Of a DNA stretch of 64,000 nucleotides, positions 1 to 9,163 are shown one piece after another; position 1 is the first letter of the stretch; every line of letters starts with the position of its first letter. This DNA comes from Paractinoplanes ferrugineus. GTDB taxonomy: Bacteria > Actinomycetota > Actinomycetes > Mycobacteriales > Micromonosporaceae. Location: contig NZ_BOMM01000008.1 of the NCBI RefSeq assembly GCF_016862195.1, forward strand, positions 62,001 through 126,000. Direction: 5' to 3'. The notes under the pieces are model-generated. The model did no database searches. It was not told the DNA's origin and was given only the letters and a program-made list of their open reading frames with translations. The translations under genes were made by a program, and so were the position numbers.

Positions 1-876
<876 letters not shown>

Positions 877-884
877 GCAACCGC

Positions 885-1694
885 ATGGCCGGACGACGCG
901 GCGCACGGTCCGGGCGCGGATGGGATGCCCTTCCGCCCCGGCCCGCTCGCCGGTCCACCGATGAGCACCCGCCCGGCGAGCAACTCGGCGACGAGCCGGA
1001 ACGCGGCAACGTTCCCGGCCGCCGCCGAGGCTCGCCGGGCGGAAATCCCCCCACATCCGACTCCGCCGCCGCCCGCTTCGGCGGGTCCGGTTCCAGCGCG
1101 TCCGGTTCCAGCGCGTCCGGTTCCAGCGCGTCCGGTTCCAGCGCGTCCGGCTCTCGCGGGTCCGAGCTGAGCGAGTCGGAGCGCGCGCGGGAGATCTGTC
1201 TGCGCCAGTTGGCGGTCCGGCCGCGTACGCGGGCTGAGCTCGCCAAGGTGCTGGCCCGCAAGGAGATCTCCGACGAGGTGATCGCCGAGGTCCTCGACCG
1301 CTACGACGAGGTCGGCATCATCGACGACGCGGCGTTCGCCCGTGCCTGGGTGTCCACCCGGCACCAGGGCCGGGGCCTGGCCCGTCGTGCCCTCGCCAAC
1401 GAACTGCGCCAGCGCGGCGTGCCCGCCGAAGTGGCCGGCGAGGCGCTCGACGCGCTCGACGACGAGGACGAGGCCGCGACTGCCCGAGCCCTGGTCGACC
1501 GCAAGCTGCGCACCGCGACCGGTGCACCCGATGCGGTCTTCCGCCGGCTGGTCGGCATGTTGGCCCGCAAGGGTTACCCGGCCGGGGTGGCGATCCGGGC
1601 GGTGAAGGACGCATTGGCGGACCGCGATGCCGAAGCGGCCGAGTTCGCCGACGGGATAGACGCCGACGCGATGTCCGACGAGCCGACCGACTGA
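885..1694 (+). CDS. recX: Regulatory protein RecX
   Basis: RecX binds RecA filaments and limits RecA activity. The family core starts near residue 100 (ERAREICLRQLAVRPRTRAEL) and continues through repeated three-helix units, including EVLDRYDEVGIIDDAAFARAWV and GLARRALANELRQRGVP, to the C-terminus. At 269 residues it is longer than the usual 150-200 because of an N-terminal extension of about 95 residues rich in Gly, Ser, Pro and Arg, which holds a five-residue repeat (SGSSA) encoded by a 15-base tandem repeat. The ATG at 885 lacks a strong ribosome-binding site, so expression may be coupled to recA translation. A later start is possible, because the extension is unlike the core. Confidence 0.93.
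   Translation: MAGRRGARSGRGWDALPPRPARRSTDEHPPGEQLGDEPERGNVPGRRRGSPGGNPPTSDSAAARFGGSGSSASGSSASGSSASGSSASGSRGSELSESERAREICLRQLAVRPRTRAELAKVLARKEISDEVIAEVLDRYDEVGIIDDAAFARAWVSTRHQGRGLARRALANELRQRGVPAEVAGEALDALDDEDEAATARALVDRKLRTATGAPDAVFRRLVGMLARKGYPAGVAIRAVKDALADRDAEAAEFADGIDADAMSDEPTD
1089..1163 (+). repeat. 15-bp tandem repeat inside recX
   Basis: Four copies of GGTTCCAGCGCGTCC start at 1089, 1104, 1119 and 1134; a degenerate fifth follows at 1149. Because 15 is a multiple of three, copy-number change only alters the length of the Gly/Ser linker of RecX and keeps the frame. Confidence 0.9.
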
Positions 1695-1900
1695 CCGTGC
1701 TGACTGGCCCGCCGGTGGGGTCTGTGCTGCGTGCGGGCCCGATAGGCATTCATGGCCGGCCACGGTGAGGAATGTCCATATTGTTGACCATGGATGGCGC
1801 GGCCTGCGGACTTTCGGCTAGGTTGCTTCCCTGATCGCGGGGGCGATTGTCCACACCGGAGTCGTGTCGGCCCCCGCTGATGGACGAAACGGGGACAGAC

Positions 1901-2674
1901 ATGCGCATCAACCAGCTTGCACGCCGGCGCGGACTGCGCGCCGTCGCGAAACTCGGTGTGCTCGTCGGAGCGATCGGTGTGGCCACGCTCGCCGGGCCGC
2001 AGGCCGCCGGGGCGGCCGCCGCCCAGCACACCGCACACAGCGTGGTGATCCTCGCCGAACAGGGCACGGGTGCCACCGCCGCCGAGGACGGCGACACCCC
2101 GACGGAACCCGGCACCGGTGGCGGCGGCACCCCGACCGATCCGGGTACGGGCGGTGGCGACACCCCGACCGATCCCGGCACGGGTGGCGGCGGCACCCCG
2201 ACCGACCCGGGAACCGGCGGTGGCGGTGACGGCGGTGGCGGTGACGGTGGCGGCACCACCAACCCGCCCGGCAACGGGGGTGGCGGCGACACCCCACCCG
2301 GCAACGGCGGCCCGGGGGACACCCCCACCACCAAGCCGACTTCCGGTACGGGTGGCGGCTCCAGCAATGGCGGCAAGGGCAACGGCGGCACCAGTAACGG
2401 TGGCAAGAGCAACGGCAGCAAGGGCAACAGCAAGGGCAACAGCAAGGGCAATGGTGGTAAGGGCAGCGGCGGTGGCTCGTCCCACGGCGGCGGCACCTCT
2501 GACGGCAACAACGACACTTCCGGCAGCGGCGGGGGCTCCGACGACGGCGACGGCGGCGGCCTGCCGGTGACCGGCAGCAACGCGATCGGCCTGGCCGGGG
2601 TGGGTGCGGCCATCGCCGCGGGCGGTGTCGGCCTGGTGTTCTTCACCCGGCGCCGCAAGGAGTCGGCGTCCTGA
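1901..2674 (+). CDS. LPXTG-anchored Gly/Ser/Thr-rich surface protein
   Basis: This is a predicted cell-wall-anchored surface protein of 257 residues with no recognised catalytic domain. The ATG at 1901 gives a signal peptide: basic MRINQLARRR, a hydrophobic core to about residue 32, and an Ala-rich cleavage region. The middle is low complexity: repeats of GGGTPTDPGT, then Gly/Asn/Lys/Ser-rich sequence (GNSKGNSKGN). The C-terminus is a full sorting signal: LPVTG about 33 residues from the end, a hydrophobic segment, and the basic tail FFTRRRKESAS. Sortase would cleave after the Thr and link the protein to peptidoglycan. No sortase gene lies in the window. A strong hairpin terminator follows, so it is probably monocistronic. 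The repeated middle may act as a flexible stalk; function is unknown. Confidence 0.85.
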   Translation: MRINQLARRRGLRAVAKLGVLVGAIGVATLAGPQAAGAAAAQHTAHSVVILAEQGTGATAAEDGDTPTEPGTGGGGTPTDPGTGGGDTPTDPGTGGGGTPTDPGTGGGGDGGGGDGGGTTNPPGNGGGGDTPPGNGGPGDTPTTKPTSGTGGGSSNGGKGNGGTSNGGKSNGSKGNSKGNSKGNGGKGSGGGSSHGGGTSDGNNDTSGSGGGSDDGDGGGLPVTGSNAIGLAGVGAAIAAGGVGLVFFTRRRKESAS

Positions 2675-2696
2675 CCCACCGACCGTAGAAAGTCAC

Positions 2697-2737
2697 CCGT
2701 CCGGCCGCGGCCACAACCGCGGCCGGACGGTCTTCTC
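2697..2737 (+). terminator. Intrinsic terminator after LPXTG gene
   Basis: A perfect 14-bp stem (2697-2710 with 2717-2730) closes the six-base loop CCACAA and is followed by a pyrimidine run, TCTTCTC. It separates the LPXTG gene from the downstream proline-rich membrane protein gene. Confidence 0.85.
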
Positions 2738-2778
2738 AGGACATCGGCGTTGGCCACTGCCTGGTAATCTGCTGCCTC

Positions 2779-4443
2779 GTGACCGAAGACTCGCAGAACC
2801 GTGTGCGGGGCTACGGCCCGTTCCAGGAACATCCCGCGCCGACCGAACAGACCGCCGCGCACGACGCGGCCGCTTCCGCCGATCCGGCCGCCTCCCCGAC
2901 CCTGCCCGAGCTTTCTGCGGCCTCCACCCACCCGCCGCCCGGCCCGGAGCAACACCCGTCGGCCCCCACCCTGCCGACCTCGACCGCTCCGCATGGCGCC
3001 GCGCCCACTGCCGCGCAGCCACCCGCGGGCACCTACCCGTCAGCCGAGGCGCAGGCCGGCGGTGCCTATCCGCCCGGCGACGCTTATCCGCTCGGCGATC
3101 CCTATTCGTCCAGTGGCACGTATCTGCCCGGCGGCGCCTACGCGTCAGACGACACCAACGCGCCCAGCGACTCCTATCGGCCCGGCGACGCCCCGCTAGG
3201 CGACGCCGCGCTAGACGACGCCCGGCGAGGCGCTGCCGATCCAGTAGATGATTTCTATTTGTCCGGTAACGATGGATCGCAGCCGCCGAGTTCCGGGAGC
3301 ACCCGACCGGAGACCCCGAGTGCCGGCACGGCCCAACCGGAGCCGCTGATCCCTGGCGGCGCCGACTCGGAGCCCTCGGGTTCCGTCCCGACCGGCGGCG
3401 GCTCCTATAGCTACGGCCCGTTCCAAGGCGGCGCACCGGCTCCGCACCAGGAAGGCGCTCCCTACCTGCCCGACGGCAGTCCCGCATCCGGCAGCGCCTA
3501 CCCAACCAACGGCGTCCCGGCCAGCGGCGTCCCAACCAGCGGCGCCCCGATGAGCGGCGCCCCGATGAGCGGCGCGCCCGCGAGCGGGATCCCGATCAGC
3601 GGCGGCCCGATGAGTGGCGGTCCAACCAGCGGGATCCCGGCCAGTGGCGGCTCCTATGGCTATGGACCATTCCGCGGTGCGGCGAACAATGACAATTGGG
3701 ACGCCAGTAGCGCGGAACCGGTCGATCCGTTCGGGCTGCCGCCGTCGTCGTTTTCCGGGCGCCGCATCGAACCGAGCCCGCCCCCGGACCGCAGCCGCCT
3801 GATCGTCGGCGTGGCCGCGGGTCTGGTTGCCGGGCTGCTGCTTTTCGGAACGGGCGGCTGGTTCGCGGGTCGGGCGACGGCGCCGGAAGTGGCCGCGCCG
3901 GCAACTGTGGCGGCGAGCGGGCCGGCGCCGGCGGGTTCGCTCGGGGTGTTCGAGCAGAGTCAGGTGGCGATCAACCAACCTGATTTTGACGGGACCGGAC
4001 TGACCACGATCTCGCAAGGCTGGATGCCCTATTTGTCGAGTTGCAGCCGGAGTGGGCGGCCGGGTGGGCCGGCGCTCAATGATGGGGAGGCCCATCGGGT
4101 TCGCTGCACGATGGCGGGCATGTCGGCGATTTTCGTGGAATACAAGTCGCTTGCCGATCGGGACAAGGCCCGGGTGCGCACTCTCGGCCAGAACGTGGAT
4201 GCGAGAACACTCACACCCGGTGCAGGTCCGTCGGTGGAGCGGCCGACCCCGTCGAATCGGACACGCGGCAACTACGTTGAGTACGCGTACTCGCTCACGG
4301 AGAGTGGCACCACGCGAACGGTGGCCGGGATCTGGTGGGACGACGCGCAAACGCCCATAGCTGCCTATCTCCTCGCGTACTGGAAAGATGGGATCGGCGA
4401 ACGCTGGGAGCCGATGCGCGATCTCTGGTCCCGGTACGCCTGA
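2779..4443 (+). CDS. Proline-rich single-pass membrane protein with YGPF motifs
   Basis: This 554-residue protein is not recognised as a characterised family. About 340 N-terminal residues are disordered-looking Pro/Ser/Ala/Gly sequence, then comes one membrane segment (about 341-363, LIVGVAAGLVAGLLLFGTGG), then a folded-looking C-terminal domain of about 190 residues with WMPYLSSCSR, a second Cys (RCTM) and the ending WEPMRDLWSRYA. The long Pro-rich arm with few hydrophobic residues suggests it is cytoplasmic, with the C-terminal domain outside. The tetrapeptide YGPF occurs three times, near residues 12, 213 and 295. Between the second and third lies a run of SGxP units (SGAPMSGAPMSGAPASG). 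The GTG at 2779 starts directly at the MTEDSQNRVRGYGPF segment. The arm may bind partners, but the function is unknown. Confidence 0.75.
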   Translation: MTEDSQNRVRGYGPFQEHPAPTEQTAAHDAAASADPAASPTLPELSAASTHPPPGPEQHPSAPTLPTSTAPHGAAPTAAQPPAGTYPSAEAQAGGAYPPGDAYPLGDPYSSSGTYLPGGAYASDDTNAPSDSYRPGDAPLGDAALDDARRGAADPVDDFYLSGNDGSQPPSSGSTRPETPSAGTAQPEPLIPGGADSEPSGSVPTGGGSYSYGPFQGGAPAPHQEGAPYLPDGSPASGSAYPTNGVPASGVPTSGAPMSGAPMSGAPASGIPISGGPMSGGPTSGIPASGGSYGYGPFRGAANNDNWDASSAEPVDPFGLPPSSFSGRRIEPSPPPDRSRLIVGVAAGLVAGLLLFGTGGWFAGRATAPEVAAPATVAASGPAPAGSLGVFEQSQVAINQPDFDGTGLTTISQGWMPYLSSCSRSGRPGGPALNDGEAHRVRCTMAGMSAIFVEYKSLADRDKARVRTLGQNVDARTLTPGAGPSVERPTPSNRTRGNYVEYAYSLTESGTTRTVAGIWWDDAQTPIAAYLLAYWKDGIGERWEPMRDLWSRYA

Positions 4444-4823
4444 AATGCCCACCACGATCGTGAGCTGCGCGTAAGCGGGTCTGTGCCCTACGTCCCATCC
4501 GGGGGCGAATCATGGATCCTTGACCGAAGTGGCACTCGCGACCTAGCCTCGCGTTACACAAGGTGTGTTCGACCATCGCATGCAACACGCACAACATAGA
4601 ACGCATTACATTACGGCATCACTTGTGACCTCACGGGTCATGTAGATATGAAGCAGGCAGCACCCACAAGACGTCATAACAGCTCGGCGTGCCCTCGAGG
4701 TGCACGTCGCAGCCCGGCGCAACCTGCAACAGGTGATGTCGGCGTGCGTGAGCCTTGGTCGGGCATCCCGCAGACAGCCTGCGCGCGCACGACGCGCGAG
4801 GCGGCGAAGGGAGACGCGGCGAG
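4444..4823 (+). other. Intergenic region upstream of rny
   Basis: This 380-base stretch holds no supportable gene. Its middle (about 4550-4680) is clearly more AT-rich than the surroundings, as expected for a promoter region. A short inverted repeat, TGACC-5-GGTCA, sits at about 4627-4641. An in-frame upstream extension of rny to 4755 is possible, but it would place about 23 basic residues before the membrane anchor. Confidence 0.5.
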
Positions 4824-6548
4824 ATGACCGCCCCGTACTGGGTGCTCGTGGTGGCAATCGTCGTCCTCGGCGCGTTGGTGGTCGCCGGACTTGTGTTCGG
4901 TGCGCGGGCCCTGCGCCAGATGCAGAGCGACCGGGCCGACGCCCAGCAACGCGAGGATCAGGCGGTCGGGGCGGCCGAGGCCAAGGTCGCCGACGCAAAT
5001 GCCAAAGCCGCTTCCGTACGAGCCGAGGTCGCCGCCGCCAAGGCCGAAGCCACCTCGGCGCGGGCCGAGGCCCGCCGGGTTCTGGAGGACGCGCACAGCG
5101 AGGCCGACACGATCCTGGAGCGCGCCCACCGCCAGGCCGAGGCCGACGCCGAGCAGGTCCGCACGGCCGCCCGCCGGTCCGGTGAGCGTGAGGTGGCCCT
5201 GCTCAACGCCACCGCGAAGGAGCAGGCCGCCGAGGTGGAGCGCCGGGCCGCCCGGATCGACGAGCGGGAGCGCCTGCATGCCGACGAGGTGGAGCGCCTG
5301 GTCGAGCGGGAGCGCCGGCTGGTCGGTCAGGACGCCGACCTGGCCAAGCGGGAAAGCGCTCTCGTCGCCCGCGAAGCCGAGGTCAAGCAGCAGGAGGAGC
5401 AGAAGCGGCGCGAGCTGGAGCGGATCGCCAGCCTGACCGCCGAGGCCGCGCGCACCGAGCTGGTGTCGGACATCGAGGCCCAGGCCAAGCGGGAAGCCGC
5501 GATCATGGTGCGGGACATCGAGAGCGACGCCAAGAACACGGCCGACAGCCGGGCCCGCCGCATCGTCGTCGACGCCATTCAGCGGATCGCCAGCGAGCAG
5601 ACCGCGGAGAGTGTGGTCAGCGTCCTGCACCTGCCGAGCGATGAGATGAAGGGCCGGATCATCGGTCGGGAGGGCCGCAACATCCGGGCCTTCGAGTCGG
5701 TCACCGGCGTCAACCTGATCATCGATGACACCCCCGAGGCGGTGTTGTTGTCGTGCTTCGACCCGGTGCGCCGGGAGGTCGGCCGACTGACGCTGGAGAA
5801 GCTGGTGCTCGACGGCCGCATCCACCCGCACCGCATCGAGGAGGTCTTCGACAGCGCGAAGAACGAGGTGGACCGGCTCTGCGACCGGGCCGCCGAGGAG
5901 GCGCTCGTCGACGTCGGCATCACCGACATCCACCCGGAGCTGGCGAAGTTGCTGGGCCGGTTGCGCTACCGCACCAGCTACGGGCAGAACGTGTTGAAGC
6001 ACCTGGTGGAGACCGCGCACATCGCCGGGATCATGGCGGCTGAGCTGGGCCTGGACGTCCCGTCGATGAAGCGGGCCGCCTTCCTGCACGACATCGGCAA
6101 GGCGCTGACCCACGAGGTGGAGGGCAGCCACGCGCTTATCGGCGCCGACCTGGCCCGCAAGTACGGCGAGTCCGAGGACGTCGTGCACGCGATCGAGGCG
6201 CACCACAACGAGGTGCCGCCGCAGACCATCGAGGCGGTTCTCACCCAGGCCGCGGATGCCTGCTCGGGCGGTCGCCCGGGGGCCCGGCGGGAGAGCCTCG
6301 AGGCGTACGTCAAGCGTCTGGAGCGGATCGAGGAGATCGCCGCCGGCAAGGTCGGGGTGGAGAAGGTCTTCGCGATGCAGGCCGGCCGGGAGATCCGGGT
6401 GATGGTACGCCCGGAGGACATCGACGACATCGGCGCGGCCGTGCTGGCCCGGGATGTCGCGAAGCAGATCGAGGAAGAGTTGACCTACCCGGGCCAGATC
6501 CGGGTGACCGTGGTTCGCGAGTCACGAGTCACCGAACTGGCCCGGTAA
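4824..6548 (+). CDS. rny: Ribonuclease Y
   Basis: RNase Y is a membrane-anchored endoribonuclease that starts mRNA decay. Domains of the 574-residue protein fit the family: an N-terminal membrane anchor (about residues 5-27, VLVVAIVVLGALVVAGLVFG); a long Ala/Glu/Arg-rich coiled coil to about 250; a KH RNA-binding domain with GRIIGREGRNIRAFE near residue 275; and an HD domain with HDIGKALTHEVEGSHA near 421, where the His-Asp pair binds metal and cleaves RNA. The ATG at 4824 was chosen because it follows a GAAGGGAGA ribosome-binding site and puts the anchor at the N-terminus. The gene is rightward and converges on the glutamate transport operon, with only 16 bases between the stop codons. Confidence 0.96.
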   Translation: MTAPYWVLVVAIVVLGALVVAGLVFGARALRQMQSDRADAQQREDQAVGAAEAKVADANAKAASVRAEVAAAKAEATSARAEARRVLEDAHSEADTILERAHRQAEADAEQVRTAARRSGEREVALLNATAKEQAAEVERRAARIDERERLHADEVERLVERERRLVGQDADLAKRESALVAREAEVKQQEEQKRRELERIASLTAEAARTELVSDIEAQAKREAAIMVRDIESDAKNTADSRARRIVVDAIQRIASEQTAESVVSVLHLPSDEMKGRIIGREGRNIRAFESVTGVNLIIDDTPEAVLLSCFDPVRREVGRLTLEKLVLDGRIHPHRIEEVFDSAKNEVDRLCDRAAEEALVDVGITDIHPELAKLLGRLRYRTSYGQNVLKHLVETAHIAGIMAAELGLDVPSMKRAAFLHDIGKALTHEVEGSHALIGADLARKYGESEDVVHAIEAHHNEVPPQTIEAVLTQAADACSGGRPGARRESLEAYVKRLERIEEIAAGKVGVEKVFAMQAGREIRVMVRPEDIDDIGAAVLARDVAKQIEEELTYPGQIRVTVVRESRVTELAR

Positions 6549-6564
6549 AGGACACTGAGAGTAA

Positions 6565-7434
6565 TCAGGCCCCGGTGGTCTGATCGGTGGCGCCGGCCAG
6601 GACCCGGGTGGTCCGCGGGGCCTTGCCGCTGCGCCGGGTGCGCTTGCTGAGCCAACCGGCCACGGCGGTGAGCGTCGCGTTGACCGCGATGTAGATGGCG
6701 GCGGCCACCATCGCGGCCTGGATGACGTTGCCGAAGTTGGCGGCGACGTTGTTGACGCCCATCTGGAGCAGCTCGTTGTAGCTGATGATGTAGCCGAGCG
6801 CGGTGTCCTTGACCAGCACCACGAGCTGGCTGACGATCACCGGCAGCATGGCGCGGGCGGCCTGCGGGATGAGGATCTGCCCCATCACCTGGCCCTTGCG
6901 CATGCCGATCGCGTACGCCGCCTCGCTCTGCCCCGGCGGCACCGACCGCACGCCCGCGCGGAAGGCTTCGGCCAGGACCGACCCGTTGTAAAGCGTCAGC
7001 GCGATGACGACGGCCCAGAGCGGGGACATCGGCTGCTCGGTGACGAACGGGATGCCGAAGAAGATGAAGAACATCATCAACAGCAGAGGTACGGCCCGGA
7101 AGAACTCGACGACGATGCCCGCCGGGATGCGCACCCACCGGTGGTCGGAGAGCCGGCCGACGGCGAAAAGGATGCCGAAGGCCAGCGACAGGACCATGGC
7201 GATCGCGGCGGCCTGCAGGGTGCCCTTCAAGCCGGGCAGGATGTAGTCGGTCCAGGTGCTGCTCTGCGTGAACGGCTTCCACAGGGTGCCCGCCCACTGG
7301 CCCTTGACGTCGAAGCGGTGGTAGATCCAGTACAGCAACGCGACGAGCGCGATGCCGAAGACGACCGTGAAGATCCGGTTGCGGGCGCGGGCGCGCGGGC
7401 CGGGGTGGTCGTAAAGAACCGCGTCGGTGCTCAT
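6565..7434 (-). CDS. gluD: Glutamate/polar amino acid ABC permease GluD
   Basis: GluD is one of two inner-membrane permeases of a GluABCD-type importer for glutamate or a related polar amino acid. The 289-residue protein has an N-terminal membrane segment (VVFGIALVALLYWIY), a variable loop, then the permease core: GLKGTLQAAAIAMVLSLAFG, FFRAVPLLLMMFFIFFG, and the cytoplasmic EAA loop EAFRAGVRSVPPGQSEAAYAIGM that docks on the ATPase. It is the last gene of the leftward operon gluA-gluB-gluC-gluD. A 73-base gap to gluC holds a palindromic GAGCGAGC-type motif. Substrate assignment rests on family resemblance and gene order only. Confidence 0.92.
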   Translation of the reverse strand: MSTDAVLYDHPGPRARARNRIFTVVFGIALVALLYWIYHRFDVKGQWAGTLWKPFTQSSTWTDYILPGLKGTLQAAAIAMVLSLAFGILFAVGRLSDHRWVRIPAGIVVEFFRAVPLLLMMFFIFFGIPFVTEQPMSPLWAVVIALTLYNGSVLAEAFRAGVRSVPPGQSEAAYAIGMRKGQVMGQILIPQAARAMLPVIVSQLVVLVKDTALGYIISYNELLQMGVNNVAANFGNVIQAAMVAAAIYIAVNATLTAVAGWLSKRTRRSGKAPRTTRVLAGATDQTTGA

Positions 7435-7507
7435 GACGAGGCTCCGCTTCGCTCCGGCCGGACACGAGACCCGGCGCTGAGCCGAATTGTTCGCTCGCTG
7501 CGCTCGC
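7435..7507 (-). repeat. GAGCGAGC-type palindromic spacer between gluC and gluD
   Basis: The spacer carries CTCCGCTTCGCTCC and then TTCGCTCGCTGCGCTCGCTC, which folds on itself (GAGCGAGCGCAGCGAGCGAA on the other strand). A related GCGGAGTGAG triplet array occurs at 15374-15403. It may be a small dispersed intergenic element or an mRNA-stability hairpin. Confidence 0.5.
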
Positions 7508-8182
7508 TCACCGCTTCACCGCCATCTTGTTGGCCAGCCAGCCGAAGCCGTAGCCGGTCGGGATCAGAACCACGGCGAAGGTGCCGGCGAAGACGAAGAA
7601 GATCTGGAAGACCGCCTGGCCGTTCGAGTTGATCAGCTCTTTCATGGCGTTGGAGGACTCCATGAGGCCGATCGTGCCGATGATCGTGGCGTTCTTGCAG
7701 AGCGCGATGAGGATGCTGCCGAGGGGCGCGATCACGGCCCGGCCGGCCTGGGGCAACACGATCATCGTGAGCGTCTGCCGGAACGTCATGCCGATCGCTC
7801 GGGCCGCCTCGGCCTGCCCGGGCGGCACGGTGTTGATGCCGGAGCGGATCGCCTCGCAGACGAACGCGGCGGTGTAGACCGCGAGGCCGACGACGCCGAG
7901 CCAGAAGTTGTTCAGCTCGAGGTCGTCGGAGAAGACGACGCCGAGCGTGGAGTAGAGGCCGAAGTAGCAGAAGAAGACGATCAGCGTCAGCGGCGTGTTC
8001 CGGAAGATGTTCACCCACGCCGCGCCGAAGCCGCGTAGCACCGGGATGGGGGAGACGCGGAAAGCCGCCAGCAAGGTGCCGATCACGACGGCGCCGAGCG
8101 TGCCGACGAGCGTGAGCTTGAGAATCCAGAGGAACCCGGTCACATAGACGTCGAGGTTGTCCGCATCGGAGAAGACGTCCAT
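7508..8182 (-). CDS. gluC: Glutamate/polar amino acid ABC permease GluC
   Basis: This is the second permease subunit of the importer (224 residues). It starts MDVFSDADNLDVYVTGFLWILKLT and has about five membrane segments. The EAA motif region is EAIRSGINTVPPGQAEAARAIGMTF, the binding site for the coupling helix on GluA. It ends in a basic tail (GWLANKMAVKR). It lies between gluB and gluD. The gluB-gluC gap contains a strong hairpin with a T-rich tail on the minus strand, so the permease genes are probably transcribed by readthrough at a lower level than the binding protein. Confidence 0.92.
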   Translation of the reverse strand: MDVFSDADNLDVYVTGFLWILKLTLVGTLGAVVIGTLLAAFRVSPIPVLRGFGAAWVNIFRNTPLTLIVFFCYFGLYSTLGVVFSDDLELNNFWLGVVGLAVYTAAFVCEAIRSGINTVPPGQAEAARAIGMTFRQTLTMIVLPQAGRAVIAPLGSILIALCKNATIIGTIGLMESSNAMKELINSNGQAVFQIFFVFAGTFAVVLIPTGYGFGWLANKMAVKR

Positions 8183-8195
8183 GCGCCGCCCTTCA

Positions 8196-8225
8196 AAGAA
8201 AGCGGGGCCGGAGGACCGGCCCCGC
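8196..8225 (-). terminator. Hairpin with T-rich tail between gluB and gluC
   Basis: A perfect 10-bp stem (8202-8211 with 8216-8225) closes a four-base loop. On the minus strand it is followed by TTTCTTT, as in an intrinsic terminator. It sits inside the operon and probably attenuates transcription into gluC-gluD, giving excess binding protein over permease. Confidence 0.75.
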
Positions 8226-8241
8226 CGTCGAGATCTTCAGT

Positions 8242-9108
8242 TCAGGAGCAGTTGGTCAGCTTCGAGACGTCCAGGTCGGCAGCGGCCTTGCCGCTCTTGC
8301 CGAGGGTGTCGTCCCAGGCCTTCTTGTAGGACCCGTCGGCCGCGGCGGCCTTCAGGATGTCGTTGATCTTGTTGCAGCCCGCGGTGTCGTCCTTCTTCAG
8401 ACCGATGCCGTACGGCTCGGTGCTGAACGGCTTGCCGACGACCTTGAACTTGCCCGCGTACTGCTCCTGGGCGGCGTAACCGGCCAGGATGATGTCGTCG
8501 GTGGTGACCGCGTCGACCTGACCGCCGGCGAGCGCCGTCACGCACTTCGAGTACGAGTCGAACTGCTGCAGCTGGGCCGACTTGTAGTCGGTCTGGATGC
8601 GCTTGGCCGGCGTGGAACCGCTGACCGAGCAGACCTTCTTGCCGGCGAGCGCGTCGGGGCCGGTGATCGTCGAGGCGGTCGGCACGAGCAGGTCCTGACC
8701 GGCGATGTAGTACGGCCCGCCGAAGTTGACCTTCTGCTTGCGCTCGTCGTTGATCGTGTAGGTGGCCACCACGATGTCGACCTGGCCCTGCTGGATGTAC
8801 GGCTCGCGGTTGGCCGAGACCGTCGTCTTCCAGGTGATGCCGCTCTCCTCGACGCCGAGACCCTTCGCGATCAGCTTGCCGATCTCGATGTCGAAGCCGG
8901 TGTAGGTGCTGCCGGTCTGCAGGCCGAGGCCGGGCTGGTCGGCCTTGACGCCGATGGTCAGCTTCTTGTCCTTCTCAGCCTTGCCCACGATGCCGGAGGC
9001 GCCGCTGCCGCTGCCGCCACTGGAACCGGAGTCGTCCCCGCCGCAGGCCGCCACGGTCAGTGCCATGGTCATTGCACCGAAAACCGCTGCCAATCGGGTG
9101 ATGCGCAT
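8242..9108 (-). CDS. gluB: Glutamate-binding lipoprotein GluB
   Basis: GluB captures the amino acid outside the membrane and delivers it to GluCD. The 288-residue product starts at ATG 9108, preceded on the minus strand by GAGGAGCG five to six bases away. MRITRLAAVFGAMTMALTVAAC is a lipoprotein signal with the lipid-modified Cys at about residue 22, followed by a Gly/Ser linker. The mature part is an SBP_bac_3 domain: KLTIGVKADQPGLG, YTGFDIEIGKLIAKGLG, VDIVVATYTINDERK and VDAVTTDDIILAGYA. An in-frame extension to 9261 would destroy the signal peptide and is rejected. The transported substrate is inferred from operon type. Confidence 0.93.
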   Translation of the reverse strand: MRITRLAAVFGAMTMALTVAACGGDDSGSSGGSGSGASGIVGKAEKDKKLTIGVKADQPGLGLQTGSTYTGFDIEIGKLIAKGLGVEESGITWKTTVSANREPYIQQGQVDIVVATYTINDERKQKVNFGGPYYIAGQDLLVPTASTITGPDALAGKKVCSVSGSTPAKRIQTDYKSAQLQQFDSYSKCVTALAGGQVDAVTTDDIILAGYAAQEQYAGKFKVVGKPFSTEPYGIGLKKDDTAGCNKINDILKAAAADGSYKKAWDDTLGKSGKAAADLDVSKLTNCS

Positions 9109-9163
9109 GATTACGCTCCTCGAAATCGTTACTACCGCTATGGACGAAGAGTGCTTTGCGTTG

